41,580 nt of DNA from Fibrobacter succinogenes (GCA_902756345.1 CACVQR010000018.1:1-41580); one strand, 5' to 3'; counted from the stretch's first letter, positions 15,787 to 22,960 are shown. Numbers and translations: made by a program. Notes: generated by a model from the sequence alone, not told the origin.

Positions 15787-16207
15787 TTTTTACGCATTGT
15801 GAAGCCTTATACGCTAGCCCAAAAGTTTGTCGGCACCTGTTTTCAGAAAGTCGATAATTCCCGTAATCAAAAAACCCTTTTCATCGGTATGCACGGGCTA
15901 AAGTCATCGCTAGTGGCTAAACGACCGAAAATGGCGAAAAACGTCAAATTTTAAGATTTCCGTTTCCCCATCGAAAATTGTAAAAAATGTCTTTAACGCT
16001 TTGGGCGTAGCCTTTTACATTTCCCGTGCAAAAAACAATACTATGACAGGGTACGTCCAAACTACAAGGAAGAGCCGATTATGGAATACACATTTGAGAA
16101 AAAACGCCTTTTTTCCGAAAAAAAAAGAATTTTTCTGCACTTTCGTGCGCTTTTTAGACTATTTTATGTTATTTTTAGTGTGAAATAGAGAGTTTAGCTC
16201 TTGCCCT
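15787..16207. other. Non-coding stretch with one hairpin
   Basis: No convincing gene. A hairpin is formed by GTAAAA (15980-15985) and TTTTAC (16013-16018) with an inner stem ACGC/GCGT (15996-15999, 16005-16008). The stretch is AT-rich near its right end, where the promoter of the RNA at 16208 should lie, but no clear -35/-10 pair is seen. Confidence 0.4.
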
Positions 16208-16431
16208 CTGTACGAAATCTAGACAATTTCCCAATGCGGGGACAAGGCGAACGCTCACGCAGGTATGCCGTTTTGCGGTGTATCTCGGTTTGTCGTGACC
16301 GGCTTTTCAACCGGTCTTTGGTCGTATGACCAAGGGCAACAGCCCGTTTGGGGCGTGGGTCGTTTGCGTTTATCGCATTGAGGCATGTCTAGAGCCCCGT
16401 ACAGGTAAACGCAACGATCTGCGCCTTTTTT
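16208..16431 (+). ncRNA. Candidate structured RNA with pseudoknot, before the CBS-HEPN gene
   Basis: Long-range pairings nest perfectly: CTGTACG (16208-16214) with CGTACAG (16398-16404), TCTAGAC (16218-16224) with GTCTAGA (16387-16393), CAATGCG (16232-16238) with CGCATTG (16374-16380). Inside are hairpins with GACCGG/CCGGTC, TTGGTC/GACCAA and GGGC/GCCC stems. The 3' tail 16406-16425 can pair with about 16352-16372 over some 20 bp (one bulge, a few G-T pairs), and a T-run follows (16426-16431). The loop of that last stem contains all three 3' arms, so the structure is either a pseudoknot or two alternative folds. No RNase P, tmRNA or known riboswitch signature was found. Confidence 0.6.
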
Positions 16432-16512
16432 GTATCCTCACAAAATTTGGCACGGTTCCTTGCTGAGCAGGGGCGGGAACTCCAACGGTGTAAACGATGG
16501 AGATGCAATCCT

Positions 16513-17253
16513 ATGGAAAAACAGGAACAGGCTTATGACTATATGTCAGACCACACATTAAAGAACCTTATAAATCTTGACGAAGATGTGGCTTGCGTCT
16601 TGGAAACGGACCCTTTATCCAAGGCAACCACCATAATGCTGTCTAAGGGATTCTCGCAGTTGTTGGTATTGAGGCGAATGCCGAAAGACATGGTGTTGAG
16701 AGAGCATATTGTTGGGGTGGTTTCCCTGCAATCTATTGTTAGCCGTTTGATGGTTTCTAGCATATCGCTGGAAATGCCCGTGCGCAAATTTGTTGAGCAA
16801 GGACAAATATCCTTATGCACCGAAGATAGTAGCCTGCTATCTGTGTTGGATGACCTGGGAAAAAGTGAGTATATCTTGGTGCTGGATAGTAAAGGAACTT
16901 TTGTTAAGCGCTTGATTACGGCCTTTGATATTACCGTCCTGTATAAGCAAAAAGTCATTCCCTATTCACAAATTGAATTCATTGAATGCTTTATTCGAGA
17001 CAGACTTGTTAAATTCAACATTCTCTCTTCAGATGATGCCTATGGGAATAAATTTGTTTTTAGTGACTTCATCGGCCTTTTTACAAAGAATTGGCAAAAA
17101 TTGGAGATGGGGTCTCTGGATTACAGTTTGTTCGTTCAGTTGCTTGAAAAAGTACGTGTGGCTCGAAATACCATGATGCATTTTAGAACGCTGGACATTG
17201 CATCACGGAATTCTATTGAAGAAATGATTAGACTTTTAAACATAACTAAGTAA
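16513..17253 (+). CDS. CBS-pair protein with HEPN-like C-terminal domain
   Basis: A 246-residue protein. Residues ~10-145 look like two CBS motifs (VACVLETDPLSKATTIMLSK ... FSQLLVLRR ... HIVGVVSLQSIV; then SLLSVLDDLGKSEYILVLD ... LITAFDITVL), usually a sensor of adenine nucleotides. The C-terminal ~100 residues end in VRVARNTMMHFRTLD, which has the R-N-x3-H motif of HEPN domains, many of which are RNases in defence or toxin systems. The ATG at 16513 is chosen because GGAG lies 10 nt upstream; an in-frame TTG at 16447 is possible. It is first in a run with a small zinc protein (10 bp) and the FISUMP lipoprotein (32 bp), behind the structured RNA. Confidence 0.72.
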   Translation: MEKQEQAYDYMSDHTLKNLINLDEDVACVLETDPLSKATTIMLSKGFSQLLVLRRMPKDMVLREHIVGVVSLQSIVSRLMVSSISLEMPVRKFVEQGQISLCTEDSSLLSVLDDLGKSEYILVLDSKGTFVKRLITAFDITVLYKQKVIPYSQIEFIECFIRDRLVKFNILSSDDAYGNKFVFSDFIGLFTKNWQKLEMGSLDYSLFVQLLEKVRVARNTMMHFRTLDIASRNSIEEMIRLLNITK

Positions 17254-17263
17254 GGAGAAAAGT

Positions 17264-17440
17264 ATGCCTAGAATACATGAGAACTATAAGTGTTCTAAGT
17301 GCGGCAAAATCTTGCATGAGGGTGATTCCGTTCTTGTTTGCATAGAATGCCGTCGCCCTGTATGTGAAGAATGCTGGAAAAAGGGTCAGCAACTATGCCC
17401 GATTTGCAAAGAAAGCATACAACCAGATGTAATAAAATAG
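17264..17440 (+). CDS. Small double-zinc (RING/treble-clef-like) protein
   Basis: A 58-residue protein with four CxxC pairs at residues 10/13, 26/29, 34/37 and 45/48 (CSKC, CIEC, CEEC, CPIC). The C-P-x-C close and alternating pairs resemble a cross-brace binding two zinc ions, as in RING or FYVE-like folds. AGGAG lies 7-8 nt before the ATG. It lies between the CBS-HEPN and FISUMP genes with short gaps on both sides, so it is co-transcribed. A binding or adaptor role is inferred; catalysis is not expected. Confidence 0.75.
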   Translation: MPRIHENYKCSKCGKILHEGDSVLVCIECRRPVCEECWKKGQQLCPICKESIQPDVIK

Positions 17441-17472
17441 CCAGTTTATCGAGGAATTTCTGAGGTAAAACT

Positions 17473-19299
17473 ATGAAAACGTCAATCATCAAAAAAAGTT
17501 CATTGATTAGCGCTGCCTTTGGCATAGCCTTAATCTCTTCGTCATCTTTTGTCGGTTGCGGCAGCGGCGATGATAACGGAACTGACGCCGACACAACAGC
17601 CATAGTCCAGTTGGCTAAGGGATTAGGAGAATGTTCTGCTTCCAACGAGGGGGCCGTATTCTGGGATGAATCGGAAAACAAAGCCTATGTTTGCTCGATG
17701 GGAAATTGGGTTGATGACGCTCAAATTGACAACAGCTTGTCTTCGGAGCATAATACGGATGAATTAAGTGGTTCATCGAAAAATGATGAGATGATTAATA
17801 ATCCAGATTCCTTGGGCTCAGGAATTTCTAGTAATAAAGAAAGAAGCTCAAGTTCTAGTGGAAATGGTGGTTTGTCTAGCAGTACCGTTTTATCAAGTAG
17901 CAGTCAAAAAACAATTTCATCTTCCTCTAAGCAGGATAATGCTTCTTCAAGCAGTAACTCAAAGAAAACCTCATCTTCAAGTATGGGGTCAAAATTTGCA
18001 AATGGGGTGCTTACAGATTATCGCGATGGGCATACTTATGGAGCGGTAACCATTGGTTCTCAGACCTGGATGTCGGAAAACTTGAACTTTGCCTCTGACA
18101 GTAGTTTCTGCTACAACAATGACGAAGACAATTGTACAAAGTATGGAAGACTTTATAAATGGGCTGCCGCTGTGAATAAATCCGAGGAGTCCTGTGGCTT
18201 TGGAAATACATGTTCTTTGCCTTCGAAAAAAATTCAGGGTGTTTGCCCTAGTGAATGGCATTTGCCGTCAAAAGCCGAATTTGAAACTTTAATTTCGGCG
18301 ATAGGAGGGCGCAACATTGCTGGAAAAATTCTCAAGGCCACAACTATTAATGGCTCTGATGACTTTGCATTTGCTGCGTTACCCGCTGGTTATAAGGCCG
18401 AAAGCGAAGGTTTTCTTAATGAAGGTAGTGGTGCCTATTTTTGGAGTTCTGAAGAGGGGGCTTACGGACTTAGTGCATACGAAATGTCGCTCAATAGCGC
18501 ATCCGCAATTGCATATCTACAGACATTGGGCAAGTCCTATGCGGCATCCATTCGGTGCATTAAGGATGTTCCATGGAATCCCTATGTAATAAGCTCTTCA
18601 AGTAGTCAAAATATATCGTCATCGTCTCAATATACTTCTTCCTCATCTCAAAACATTTCGTCCTCGTCTAGTCAGAGCGTTTCGTCTTCTAGCACAGGAT
18701 CTACGCTTGTTGATGATATTCTTACGGATTACCGTGATGGTAAGACATATAGGACCGTAAAAATCGGAAAACAGAGGTGGATGGCGGAGAATTTGAATTA
18801 TAAGATATCCTATAGCGTTTGCTATGATAGAGACAACAGTAATTGCGAAATGTATGGACGGTTGTATAGGTGGCAGGCCGCTATGGGGAGTATTTGCGAA
18901 AGTTGCAGTGGTGTGTTTTCTGGTGGAAGAGTCAGGGGGGCTTGCCCGGAGCGCTGGCATTTGCCTTCAAAAGAGGAATTTGAAACATTGATAGAGGCCG
19001 TGGGTGGTATAGAGAACGCGAGTGTCCTGAAGTCATCCAGTGGCTGGAATGAGAACGGTAATGGCTCGGATACATTCATGTTTTCTGCGTTGCCTGTTGG
19101 GGAGTGTAATATAAATTCTGTTGAATGTCATAATAAAGGAAATTATGCGACTTTTTGGAGTTCTACTACAGAGGATTATTCTGCAGCTAAGGCATATTAC
19201 TTTGTTCTCTATGCAAAATATCCGGCTGAATTAGATGCTGCAACGATTGGTAATTCCTATGGATATAGTGTTCGTTGTGTATATGACTTTGAGCGTTAG
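17473..19299 (+). CDS. FISUMP-domain lipoprotein (two domains)
   Basis: A 608-residue exported lipoprotein: signal with lipobox FVGC near residue 29, an N-terminal part with AVFWDESENKAYVCSMGNW, a Ser-rich linker, FISUMP domain 1 (~179-364), a second Ser-rich linker, and FISUMP domain 2 (~416-606). Both domains share DYRDG(H/K)TY...TIG/KIG-xQ-xWM-(S/A)ENLN, paired cysteines, CP-x-x-WHLPSK-x-EFETLI and a final S(I/V)RC(I/V). The family is expanded in Fibrobacter, has a C-type-lectin-like look and is thought to act at the cell surface; its ligands are unknown. The gene follows the CBS-HEPN and zinc-protein genes and probably belongs to their transcript. The two domains differ clearly, so they are not a recent duplication. 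Confidence 0.92.
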   Translation: MKTSIIKKSSLISAAFGIALISSSSFVGCGSGDDNGTDADTTAIVQLAKGLGECSASNEGAVFWDESENKAYVCSMGNWVDDAQIDNSLSSEHNTDELSGSSKNDEMINNPDSLGSGISSNKERSSSSSGNGGLSSSTVLSSSSQKTISSSSKQDNASSSSNSKKTSSSSMGSKFANGVLTDYRDGHTYGAVTIGSQTWMSENLNFASDSSFCYNNDEDNCTKYGRLYKWAAAVNKSEESCGFGNTCSLPSKKIQGVCPSEWHLPSKAEFETLISAIGGRNIAGKILKATTINGSDDFAFAALPAGYKAESEGFLNEGSGAYFWSSEEGAYGLSAYEMSLNSASAIAYLQTLGKSYAASIRCIKDVPWNPYVISSSSSQNISSSSQYTSSSSQNISSSSSQSVSSSSTGSTLVDDILTDYRDGKTYRTVKIGKQRWMAENLNYKISYSVCYDRDNSNCEMYGRLYRWQAAMGSICESCSGVFSGGRVRGACPERWHLPSKEEFETLIEAVGGIENASVLKSSSGWNENGNGSDTFMFSALPVGECNINSVECHNKGNYATFWSSTTEDYSAAKAYYFVLYAKYPAELDAATIGNSYGYSVRCVYDFER

Positions 19300-19313
19300 G
19301 GATAGTGACCCGT

Positions 19314-19501
19314 AGGGCGAAGACTTGCGGACGTCATTTATTTGATGCTTTAGGGTAGCAAGGCTTCGTTGCAAGAGCAATACGGGTGTGCCGCAGGTGC
19401 GCACGGGTTGCCTTGCAATATAGCCCGACCCACGAAGTGGGCGGACAGCACTTAACAACTTGTTGTTTAGTGCGCATGGCCACCAAGGTGGGGAACGCCC
19501 T
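19314..19501 (+). ncRNA. Possible structured RNA or 3' region after the FISUMP gene
   Basis: Between AGGGCG (19314-19319) and CGCCCT (19496-19501) lie GCAAGGC/GCCTTGC (about 19358-19416), a GTGTGC/GTGCGCAC arm, CCCAC-GAA-GTGGG, GCACT-T-AACAAC paired with GTTGTT-T-AGTGC (19448-19473) and GGCCACC-AA-GGTGG. A T-tailed terminator follows at 19530. No clear promoter was seen, so it may be a long 3' untranslated region or a processed RNA. Confidence 0.4.
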
Positions 19502-19529
19502 TTCCTTACATTTCTGTTTATAGAAGTAC

Positions 19530-19559
19530 AGCGGCTCGCAATTTGCAGGTCGCTTTTTT
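19530..19559 (+). terminator. Rho-independent terminator
   Basis: AGCGGC and GTCGCT pair around a CGCAATTTGCAG centre, followed by TTTTTT. The same core (CGCAATTYGCAGG) forms the terminator at 21066-21092. Confidence 0.65.
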
Positions 19560-19588
19560 GTTTTCTGAAGTGGCGAAATTTATGTTGC

Positions 19589-19617
19589 TTGACAATGCCA
19601 CGTTGTTTATGTATATT
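19589..19617 (+). promoter_or_regulatory. Strong promoter of the RNA at 19626
   Basis: TTGACA (19589-19594), exactly 17 bp, TATATT (19612-19617). The expected start, 7-8 nt on, coincides with the first base of the outer helix of the structured RNA. Confidence 0.7.
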
Positions 19618-19625
19618 GTTTTCGT

Positions 19626-19868
19626 AATTCGACAATCCCTGCGACAGTCGGCATAGACCTTTCGGTCCGTACGTGCATCCGCGGTGGGGTCCATCAACCT
19701 TCTTGTTGATGCTGTTGGATAGCTGGCAGGAACACGACCTGCTCGAGTTCACCCCTTCGGGGGTGGCAAGTAACGCCGGGGAAAGCCCCCGCCAACAACA
19801 TCGCAAGATCATCCCAAACATTCAAAAATCAACAAGGGCGTAATGCGTTCTGTATTCGCAGGCGAATT
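19626..19868 (+). ncRNA. Candidate structured RNA before the zinc protein and ORF6N genes
   Basis: The ends pair: AATTCG (19626-19631) with CGAATT (19863-19868), and CCTGCG (19638-19643) with CGCAGG (19857-19862). Internal hairpins: GACC-TTTC-GGTC, CATCAAC/GTTGATG, GCAGG-AACACGA-CCTGC, CACCCC-TTCG-GGGGTG and a GGGG-AAAG-CCCC. The 3' arm CGCAGG can instead pair with CCTGC at 19869-19873, giving a switch-like alternative close to the ribosome site of the next gene (19910). The transcript could be a free RNA, a long leader, or both. It does not match RNase P, tmRNA, SRP RNA, 6S RNA or T-box signatures that I know. Confidence 0.6.
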
Positions 19869-19909
19869 CCTGCTAACATGTTGAGGGCTTACTTCAACAA
19901 GGAGTTTTT

Positions 19910-20083
19910 ATGTTCGAAGAAATTTTCGGAAAATTTAACGGGAGCCCAAACCCCAGCAATAACAACGGCATAGGGGATTTCGCCAAGACCCTGGAAGAAA
20001 AGGACGCTGAAATCAGACGGTTCAAGGAAATGGTTTTGCGGTGCCCGAAATGCAGAACAAAACTTCGTTATCCAAGGGGGTAA
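19910..20083 (+). CDS. Small zinc-knuckle protein upstream of ORF6N
   Basis: A 57-residue protein: MFEEIFGKF, an Asn/Pro/Gly-rich linker, a helix (FAKTLEEKDAEIRRFKEMV) and a closing RCPKCRTKLRYPRG with one CxxC. A single CxxC can hold zinc only in a dimer or as half a site. AAGGAG lies 6 nt before the ATG. Its stop is 3 bp before the ORF6N start, so the two are translated together. Function unknown. Confidence 0.6.
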   Translation: MFEEIFGKFNGSPNPSNNNGIGDFAKTLEEKDAEIRRFKEMVLRCPKCRTKLRYPRG

Positions 20084-20086
20084 AAC

Positions 20087-21061
20087 ATGGAAAAAGTCCA
20101 TTCTGGGAAAGTTTTAAGGTCACAATTTGTGACCTCCAAATTGTCGAATGCGCAAATCGCAAGCAAAATCGTGGTGATTCGCGATGTGCAGGTGATTATT
20201 GACCGCGACTTGGCCGAAATATACGGCGTGGAAACCAAAGTTTTCAATCAAGCAGTAAAGAGGAACATTGAAAGATTCCCAGAAATGTTTCGGTTTCAAT
20301 TGAATGAAGATGAAACTCAAGAAATTGAAAGACTTTCAAGGTCACAAATTGTGACCTTGAACAGCAAGGGCGACCGCCGTGGTTCAAATATAAAATACCA
20401 TCCCTTCGCTTTTACAGAACAAGGTGTCGCCATGCTTTCGGCTGTTCTTCGCAGCGAAAGGGCGATCAAGGTCAGCATTGAAATCATGAACGCGTTCGTG
20501 CAGATGCGACATTACCTGCGCGGCAACATCGCCATCGCAAACCGCCTTGACGCCGTAGAAAACAGGTTTAACGCAAGATTTGTTGAACACGACATCAAAT
20601 TTGAAAAGATTGACGAAAATTTCTCGAAAATCTTCAATCAGTTGGATGCTTCGCCCCAAAGGGCGAAGGAGGGTGTATTCTTCAAGGGGCAAATCTTTGA
20701 TGCTTACGCCTTTTTCCAAGACATCATAAAGACTGCAACAAAAGAAATTGTCATTATTGATGGTTATGTTGACTTGTCTGTTTTGGAAAGGCTTGCAGTA
20801 AAAAAGAAGAATGTTGCTGTAAAAATTTTCACGAACTCGAAAGCAGAATTGCAAAAAATTGATGTTGACCAGTTCAACACGCAATACCCGACCGCAGTTA
20901 TGGACTACACCAAAAAGATGCACGACCGATTCTTGATTATCGACAATAAGGAACTGTATCATATTGGTGCTTCGCTTAAGGATTTAGGCAAGGCGTGTTT
21001 TGCGTTTGAAAAAATGGAGGATGCAAAGACCTTAATCCCGGCGATTCTGGCCGCATTATAA
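20087..21061 (+). CDS. ORF6N-domain protein with PLD-like C-terminal domain
   Basis: A 324-residue protein. Residues ~20-130 form the ORF6N DNA-binding domain found in phage antirepressors and accessory genes: IVVIRDVQVIIDRDLAEIYG, FNQAVKRNIERFPEMFRFQL, then FTEQGVAMLSAVLRSERAI. The C-terminal ~130 residues resemble a phospholipase-D-like nuclease half: KEIVIIDGYVDLSVLERL, and MHDRFLIIDNKELYHIGAS with an H...D-type motif lacking the usual HxK Lys. Two stretches, RSQFVTS near the N-terminus and RSQIVTL in the middle, are encoded by near-identical DNA palindromes. It sits in the same operon as the small zinc gene and ends in a strong bidirectional terminator. Phage or mobile origin is likely. 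Confidence 0.85.
   Translation: MEKVHSGKVLRSQFVTSKLSNAQIASKIVVIRDVQVIIDRDLAEIYGVETKVFNQAVKRNIERFPEMFRFQLNEDETQEIERLSRSQIVTLNSKGDRRGSNIKYHPFAFTEQGVAMLSAVLRSERAIKVSIEIMNAFVQMRHYLRGNIAIANRLDAVENRFNARFVEHDIKFEKIDENFSKIFNQLDASPQRAKEGVFFKGQIFDAYAFFQDIIKTATKEIVIIDGYVDLSVLERLAVKKKNVAVKIFTNSKAELQKIDVDQFNTQYPTAVMDYTKKMHDRFLIIDNKELYHIGASLKDLGKACFAFEKMEDAKTLIPAILAAL
20116..20136. repeat. Coding palindrome, copy 1 in ORF6N
   Basis: AAGGTCACAA, central T, TTGTGACCTC: symmetric but for the last base. It encodes RSQFVTS ahead of the usual domain start. Confidence 0.6.
20337..20359. repeat. Coding palindrome, copy 2 in ORF6N
   Basis: CAAGGTCACAA, central A, TTGTGACCTTG: a perfect 23-bp palindrome encoding SQIVTL. 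A third copy, 25 bp and perfect, is at 13059-13083. Confidence 0.65.
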
Positions 21062-21065
21062 AAAA

Positions 21066-21092
21066 CGGCCCGCAATTCGCAGGCCGCTTTTT
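21066..21092. terminator. Bidirectional terminator between ORF6N and hydrolase genes
   Basis: CGGCC (21066-21070) and GGCCG (21082-21086) enclose CGCAATTCGCA, with TTTTT on the right and AAAAA on the left, so both convergent transcripts can end here. Confidence 0.75.
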
Positions 21093-21108
21093 GTTTAAGC
21101 GATCACTT

Positions 21109-22293
21109 TTACTTCATGTTCGTCTTGAAGAATTCGTTCAGCTTTTCGAAGGGAATTTTTTCCAGGTTGTCGTAGAGGTCAACATGGGAGGCTCCGGGGA
21201 TGACGAGGAGTTCCTTGTTGCCGACGGTCTTGCTCCAGTTCTTGCTGGGGTCAAGCTTTGCGGGGACGTCCGCCTTCTTGCCGGTCATCTTTTCGAATGC
21301 GCCTTCGCCGAAGTAGCGGCTGTGGGCTTTTTCGCCGTGGATGATGAGCACGGGGTTACGGATTTCGTCGGCGTATGCGAGGAGCTTGGTGTTCATGAGC
21401 GAAGTGCCTGCGGAGGCGGCCCAGCCCTTGTTGCTGTTGAGGGAACGCTTGTGATAGCCGCGGGGGGTCTTGTAGTAGGCGTAATAATCCTTGACAAAGT
21501 AAGGAGCGTCGTCCGGGAGCGGGTCAATGACACCGCCGGCCAGGTCGTACGTACCGTTCTTGAAATCCTTGGTGCGCTGGGCCATCAGTGCCTTGCGGGC
21601 CTCGTTGCGGGCATCGGCGTTGTTTGCCGCATCGAAGTAGCCATTTGCGGATACGCGGCTCATATCGTACATGGTCGAAGCAACAGTCGCCTTTACGCGG
21701 GTGTCGATGCCGGCGGCGTTAATCGCCATGCCGCCCCAGCCGCAAATGCCGATGATGCCGATGCGTTCCGGGTCAACATTGTCGCGGGTCGAAAGGAAAT
21801 CCACGGACGCCATGAAGTCTTCGGTGTTGATGTCCGGGCTGTTCATGTAGCGCGGCTCGCCGCCCGATTCGCCGGTAAAGCTCGGGTCGAATGCGATGGT
21901 CAGGAATCCGCGTTCTGCCATCTGCTGGGCGTAAAGGCCGCTGGACTGTTCCTTGACGGCGCCGAACGGGCCGGAGACTACGATTGCGGGGAACTTGCCG
22001 TTCACCTTGAGGCTCGTGTCCTTGGGAACGAACATGTCGGCGGCGAGTTCAATGCCAAAGTGGTTCTTGAAAGTGACCTTGGAATGTTCGACCTTGTCGC
22101 TCTTGGGGAAAACCTTGTCCCATTCGGCGGTGAGCGTGAGCTTGTTCATATTTTCTTCCTTTGTCTGTTGTGCTGCTTCTGTTGCGGGTGCGGCGGCTCC
22201 TTGTGCAGCGTTGTTTTCTTTTTCGGGGGAGCATGCCATCAGGGTGCATGCGGAAGCCACGGCAAGCGCCGCTTTTAAGAATCTAGATTTCAT
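21109..22293 (-). CDS. Alpha/beta hydrolase lipoprotein (dienelactone hydrolase-like)
   Basis: A 394-residue exported protein: lipobox LMAC near residue 21, an Ala/Gln-rich linker, then an alpha/beta hydrolase. The strand-turn-helix nucleophile elbow reads GIIGICGWGGMA, with Cys where serine hydrolases have Ser, as in dienelactone hydrolases. An oxyanion segment (IVVSGPFGAVKEQ) and FDPSFTGESGGEP precede it. The late acid and His are probably in VLIIHGEKAHSR and VIPGASHVDLYD. It lies 17 bp behind the flavin reductase gene in one operon under a LysR-type promoter. Substrate unknown; detoxification of a reactive small molecule is inferred from the regulon. Confidence 0.85.
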   Translation of the reverse strand: MKSRFLKAALAVASACTLMACSPEKENNAAQGAAAPATEAAQQTKEENMNKLTLTAEWDKVFPKSDKVEHSKVTFKNHFGIELAADMFVPKDTSLKVNGKFPAIVVSGPFGAVKEQSSGLYAQQMAERGFLTIAFDPSFTGESGGEPRYMNSPDINTEDFMASVDFLSTRDNVDPERIGIIGICGWGGMAINAAGIDTRVKATVASTMYDMSRVSANGYFDAANNADARNEARKALMAQRTKDFKNGTYDLAGGVIDPLPDDAPYFVKDYYAYYKTPRGYHKRSLNSNKGWAASAGTSLMNTKLLAYADEIRNPVLIIHGEKAHSRYFGEGAFEKMTGKKADVPAKLDPSKNWSKTVGNKELLVIPGASHVDLYDNLEKIPFEKLNEFFKTNMK

Positions 22294-22310
22294 GATTTAT
22301 CTCCTTATTG

Positions 22311-22850
22311 TTAAACTTTCTTTCCCATGGCGAACGCCTTTTTCAGGAGCGAGGAATTCTTCTTGACGTCGCCGGCACTTTCGGCTCCCGTGGCACAGAG
22401 GGCGCCCTTGAGCTTCACGCCGTCAAAGCAGGCAATCCACCCGCCAATGCCGCGCTTTGCGATGTTCATGGCTTTCGCGTCGGTGTCGGCAGCAGACGTG
22501 AGCAGGTAAATCTCGCGGAACTTGTAATCGCTAGAATAGAGGGAATTCGCGCGGTCGAGCATGGTCTTGAGCTGGCCGCTCATCTCGTAATAGTAAATCG
22601 GCGTCGCGAACACGATGACATCAGCCGATTCCATCTTCTTGGTGATGGCGGGAGCGTCGTCCTTGATGACGCACTTGCCCTTCTTCTGGCAAGCGAGGCA
22701 GCCCATGCAAAAACCGATCTTCTTGCCGCGCAGCGACTCGAATTCCACCTTGTTGCCCGCCTCGGCGGCACCCTTCGCGAACTCCTGCGCCAGGGTTTCG
22801 GAGTTGCTCCCCTTGCGCAAGCTGCTGGACAAGACCAATACTTTTTTCAT
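22311..22850 (-). CDS. NADPH-dependent FMN reductase family protein
   Basis: A 179-residue flavodoxin-like flavoprotein. The FMN phosphate loop is LSSSLRKGSNSETLA; the flavin-ring loop is FATPIYYYEMSGQLKTMLDR. A Cys cluster (CMGCLACQKKGKC) is in the place where iron-sulfur flavoproteins and related NAD(P)H-dependent oxidoreductases have theirs. No signal peptide is seen, so it is cytoplasmic, unlike the lipoprotein encoded behind it. GAGAGGAA lies 3-4 nt before the ATG. The promoter carries the shared LysR-type motif. Confidence 0.88.
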   Translation of the reverse strand: MKKVLVLSSSLRKGSNSETLAQEFAKGAAEAGNKVEFESLRGKKIGFCMGCLACQKKGKCVIKDDAPAITKKMESADVIVFATPIYYYEMSGQLKTMLDRANSLYSSDYKFREIYLLTSAADTDAKAMNIAKRGIGGWIACFDGVKLKGALCATGAESAGDVKKNSSLLKKAFAMGKKV

Positions 22851-22883
22851 AGGTTCCTCTCGGTTGAAGTCTTTACATGTCCA

Positions 22884-22939
22884 AATATACCTTCATTTTT
22901 CAGATATTGCAAATACTTTGTTTTCATAACTAGATATGC
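22884..22939 (-). promoter_or_regulatory. LysR-type operator and promoter, flavin reductase operon
   Basis: Toward the gene: GCATATCTAGTTATG (22939-22925), AAACAAAGTATTT (22923-22911), TTGCAA at the -35 position (22912-22907), 17 bp, TATATT (22889-22884). It matches the composite of the other sites. Confidence 0.5.
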
Positions 22940-22960
22940 TTGTAAGGCATAGATTAGTAT

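Noticed and set aside
16448-16466. Sigma-54-like sequence TGGCACGGTTCCTTGCT before the CBS-HEPN gene
   Set aside because: GG and GC are 11 bp apart instead of the required 10, so it is unlikely to be used.
17473-19299. Diversity-generating retroelement target (the FISUMP fold is C-type-lectin-like)
   Set aside because: No reverse transcriptase and no template/variable repeat pair in the window.
16208-19868. RNase P RNA, tmRNA, 6S or SRP RNA
   Set aside because: Conserved cores of these RNAs are absent; the GGCAAGTAACGCC stretch near 19777 recalls RNase P only superficially.
21091-22278. 395-codon plus-strand frame opposite the hydrolase gene
   Set aside because: A mirror of the real minus-strand gene: no ribosome site and a Val/Ala/Gly-rich product with no domain. 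The long antisense frames opposite amtB (30630-31937) and metK (40192-41352) are rejected for the same reason.
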